NCBI GenBank assembly: GCA_002338605.1
Contig: DDIP01000048.1
Location: forward strand, 1 to 6,948
DNA length: 6,948 nucleotides
Direction of reading: 5' to 3'
Origin: Proteobacteria bacterium UBA1847
Lineage (GTDB): Bacteria; Pseudomonadota; Gammaproteobacteria; Steroidobacterales; Woeseiaceae
The notes under the pieces: generated by a model
Databases searched by the model: none
Told to the model about the DNA's origin: nothing
Seen by the model: only the letters and a program-made list of their open reading frames with translations
Part shown: piece after piece, positions 6,430 through 6,948 of the stretch
Layout: every line of letters starts with the position of its first letter
How positions within the stretch are numbered: the stretch's first letter is position 1
Program-made: the position numbers and the translations under genes

Positions 6430-6726
6430 ATGGATTCGGCCGCACGGAATGCGATGCCCCTGTCAGATACACAACAGTTAACCCGAACGACAGGCAACTT
6501 GATCACCAGGAAAATTTGGCTCCCCAAATTTCTTTACAGCCTACTGCCCTATTTTTACATCGGCTCCGGATTTGCAGCGTTTTTTGCCACGTTGTATATC
6601 AGCGAGTGGTTCTGGGTTTTGCCACAGTATTTGCTTTTCTCTGCCGTCTGCCTGCACCTTGGTATCATCGTCTATCGACGACGGGCTCGATGCGACAAGA
6701 TATCCGACGACCCGGACAATTCTTGA
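6430..6726 (+). CDS. Small two-helix inner-membrane protein, unknown function
   Basis: This is a 98-residue protein with two predicted membrane helices: about 34-56 (rich in aromatic and small residues, L-P-Y-F-Y-I-G-S-G-F-A-A) and about 60-82 (W-F-W-V-L-P-Q-Y-L-L-F). Basic residues sit before the first helix (Arg19, Arg27, Lys28, Lys33) and after the second (Y-R-R-R-A-R), so both ends should be cytoplasmic with a short periplasmic turn. The clear hydrophobic pattern and Trp/Tyr content make this the real frame, rather than the overlapping longer frame at 6294-6743. I do not recognise a family. The start is uncertain: AAGGA at 6407-6411 is 18 nt from ATG 6430, farther than usual, and Met9 (6454) could be the start without affecting the helices. 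It is co-directional with the FHA gene and may belong to the same cluster. Confidence 0.7.
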   Translation: MDSAARNAMPLSDTQQLTRTTGNLITRKIWLPKFLYSLLPYFYIGSGFAAFFATLYISEWFWVLPQYLLFSAVCLHLGIIVYRRRARCDKISDDPDNS

Positions 6727-6789
6727 CCTCCACTGCGAGGTAGGCAACGATAGCGTTATCGCTCTCTTGCTCGATGCGCCTACTGTCCA

Positions 6790-6948
6790 GTGAATACCCA
6801 GAACCAGCCGAAAGCACGCCGGAAAACCGTCACCAGGGAAGTCGCCCTATTCGCCGGATTACTGTTTTTCGGTCTCGTGGTGTTGCCGATTCTTATCTAC
6901 CAGGTTGGTCAGTCTATTTTCGGCACCTACGGCGGGGTTGGCTACGGC
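6790..6948 (+). CDS. N-terminus of a membrane protein, cut by the window edge
   Basis: A reading frame starts at GTG 6790 and stays open for 53 codons to the end of the window. The N-terminus is basic and polar (about residues 7-16, P-K-A-R-R-K), followed by one strong membrane helix at about 19-38 (A-L-F-A-G-L-L-F-F-G-L-V-V-L-P-I-L-I-Y). A Gly/Tyr-rich segment follows the helix. The charge pattern predicts a cytoplasmic N-terminus. An in-frame stop at 6751-6753 and the absence of another start codon between it and 6790 single out this GTG. The Shine-Dalgarno is weak. The family cannot be named from this fragment. It is separated from the two-helix membrane protein by 63 nt in the same direction. 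Confidence 0.6.
   Translation, partial: MNTQNQPKARRKTVTREVALFAGLLFFGLVVLPILIYQVGQSIFGTYGGVGYG

Noticed and set aside
6726..6741. Inverted repeat ACCTC / GAGGT with a 6-nt loop just after the two-helix membrane-protein gene
   Set aside because: The stem is only 5 bp and no T-run follows, so it is not a credible intrinsic terminator.
6294..6743. 149-codon plus-strand frame overlapping the end of the FHA gene and the small membrane-protein gene
   Set aside because: It starts inside the FHA domain coding sequence, lacks any recognisable pattern, and the competing frame at 6430-6726 encodes two clear membrane helices.
6749..6766. Small palindromic stretch (GATA-GCGT-TATC, also AGCG-TTAT-CGCT) in the gap before the last gene
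   Set aside because: Four-base arms occur often by chance and there is no second copy or T-run to support an operator or terminator.

Overview
The window most resembles a moderately GC-rich Gammaproteobacterium. Four separate ORFs begin with lipoprotein signal peptides of the Gram-negative type, there is an Spr/NlpC-type cell-wall hydrolase, and the genes are tightly packed in short co-directional runs. I saw no 16S rRNA or taxon-diagnostic gene, so a finer placement (for example a Woeseia- or Steroidobacter-like lineage) is only an impression. I saw no mobile element, tRNA, rRNA or CRISPR array.

Layout. (1) 93-1455, plus strand: two translationally coupled genes for small predicted outer-membrane lipoproteins of unknown function. 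They overlap by 14 nt, and the second has a strong Shine-Dalgarno inside the first. (2) 1459-1971, minus strand: an NlpC/P60 lipoprotein, a probable peptidoglycan endopeptidase, convergent with the lipoprotein pair; only 3 nt separate the two stop codons. (3) 2029-4805, plus strand, divergent from nlpC: a lipoprotein with a gluzincin metallopeptidase core (M61-like), followed 8 nt later by a Ycf46-type AAA+ ATPase. (4) 4880-6337: a long coiled-coil protein with a C-terminal FHA phosphothreonine-binding domain and an acidic N-terminal tail that carries a possible FHA ligand (Thr18-Val-Glu-Leu21). It appears to have its own promoter and may give a leaderless mRNA. (5) 6430-6948: a 98-residue two-helix membrane protein, then the start of a second membrane protein cut off by the window edge.

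How they may work together. The first half is an envelope-lipoprotein neighbourhood (cell-wall hydrolase, peptidase and two uncharacterised lipoproteins). The most interesting part is the co-directional run of M61-like lipoprotein peptidase, Ycf46-like AAA+ ATPase and coiled-coil FHA protein, followed by small membrane proteins. Each family can be recognised, but I know of no described system with this combination. A phosphorylation-responsive FHA scaffold acting with an AAA+ remodeler is a hypothesis drawn from gene order and motifs only. No Ser/Thr kinase or phosphatase lies in the window.
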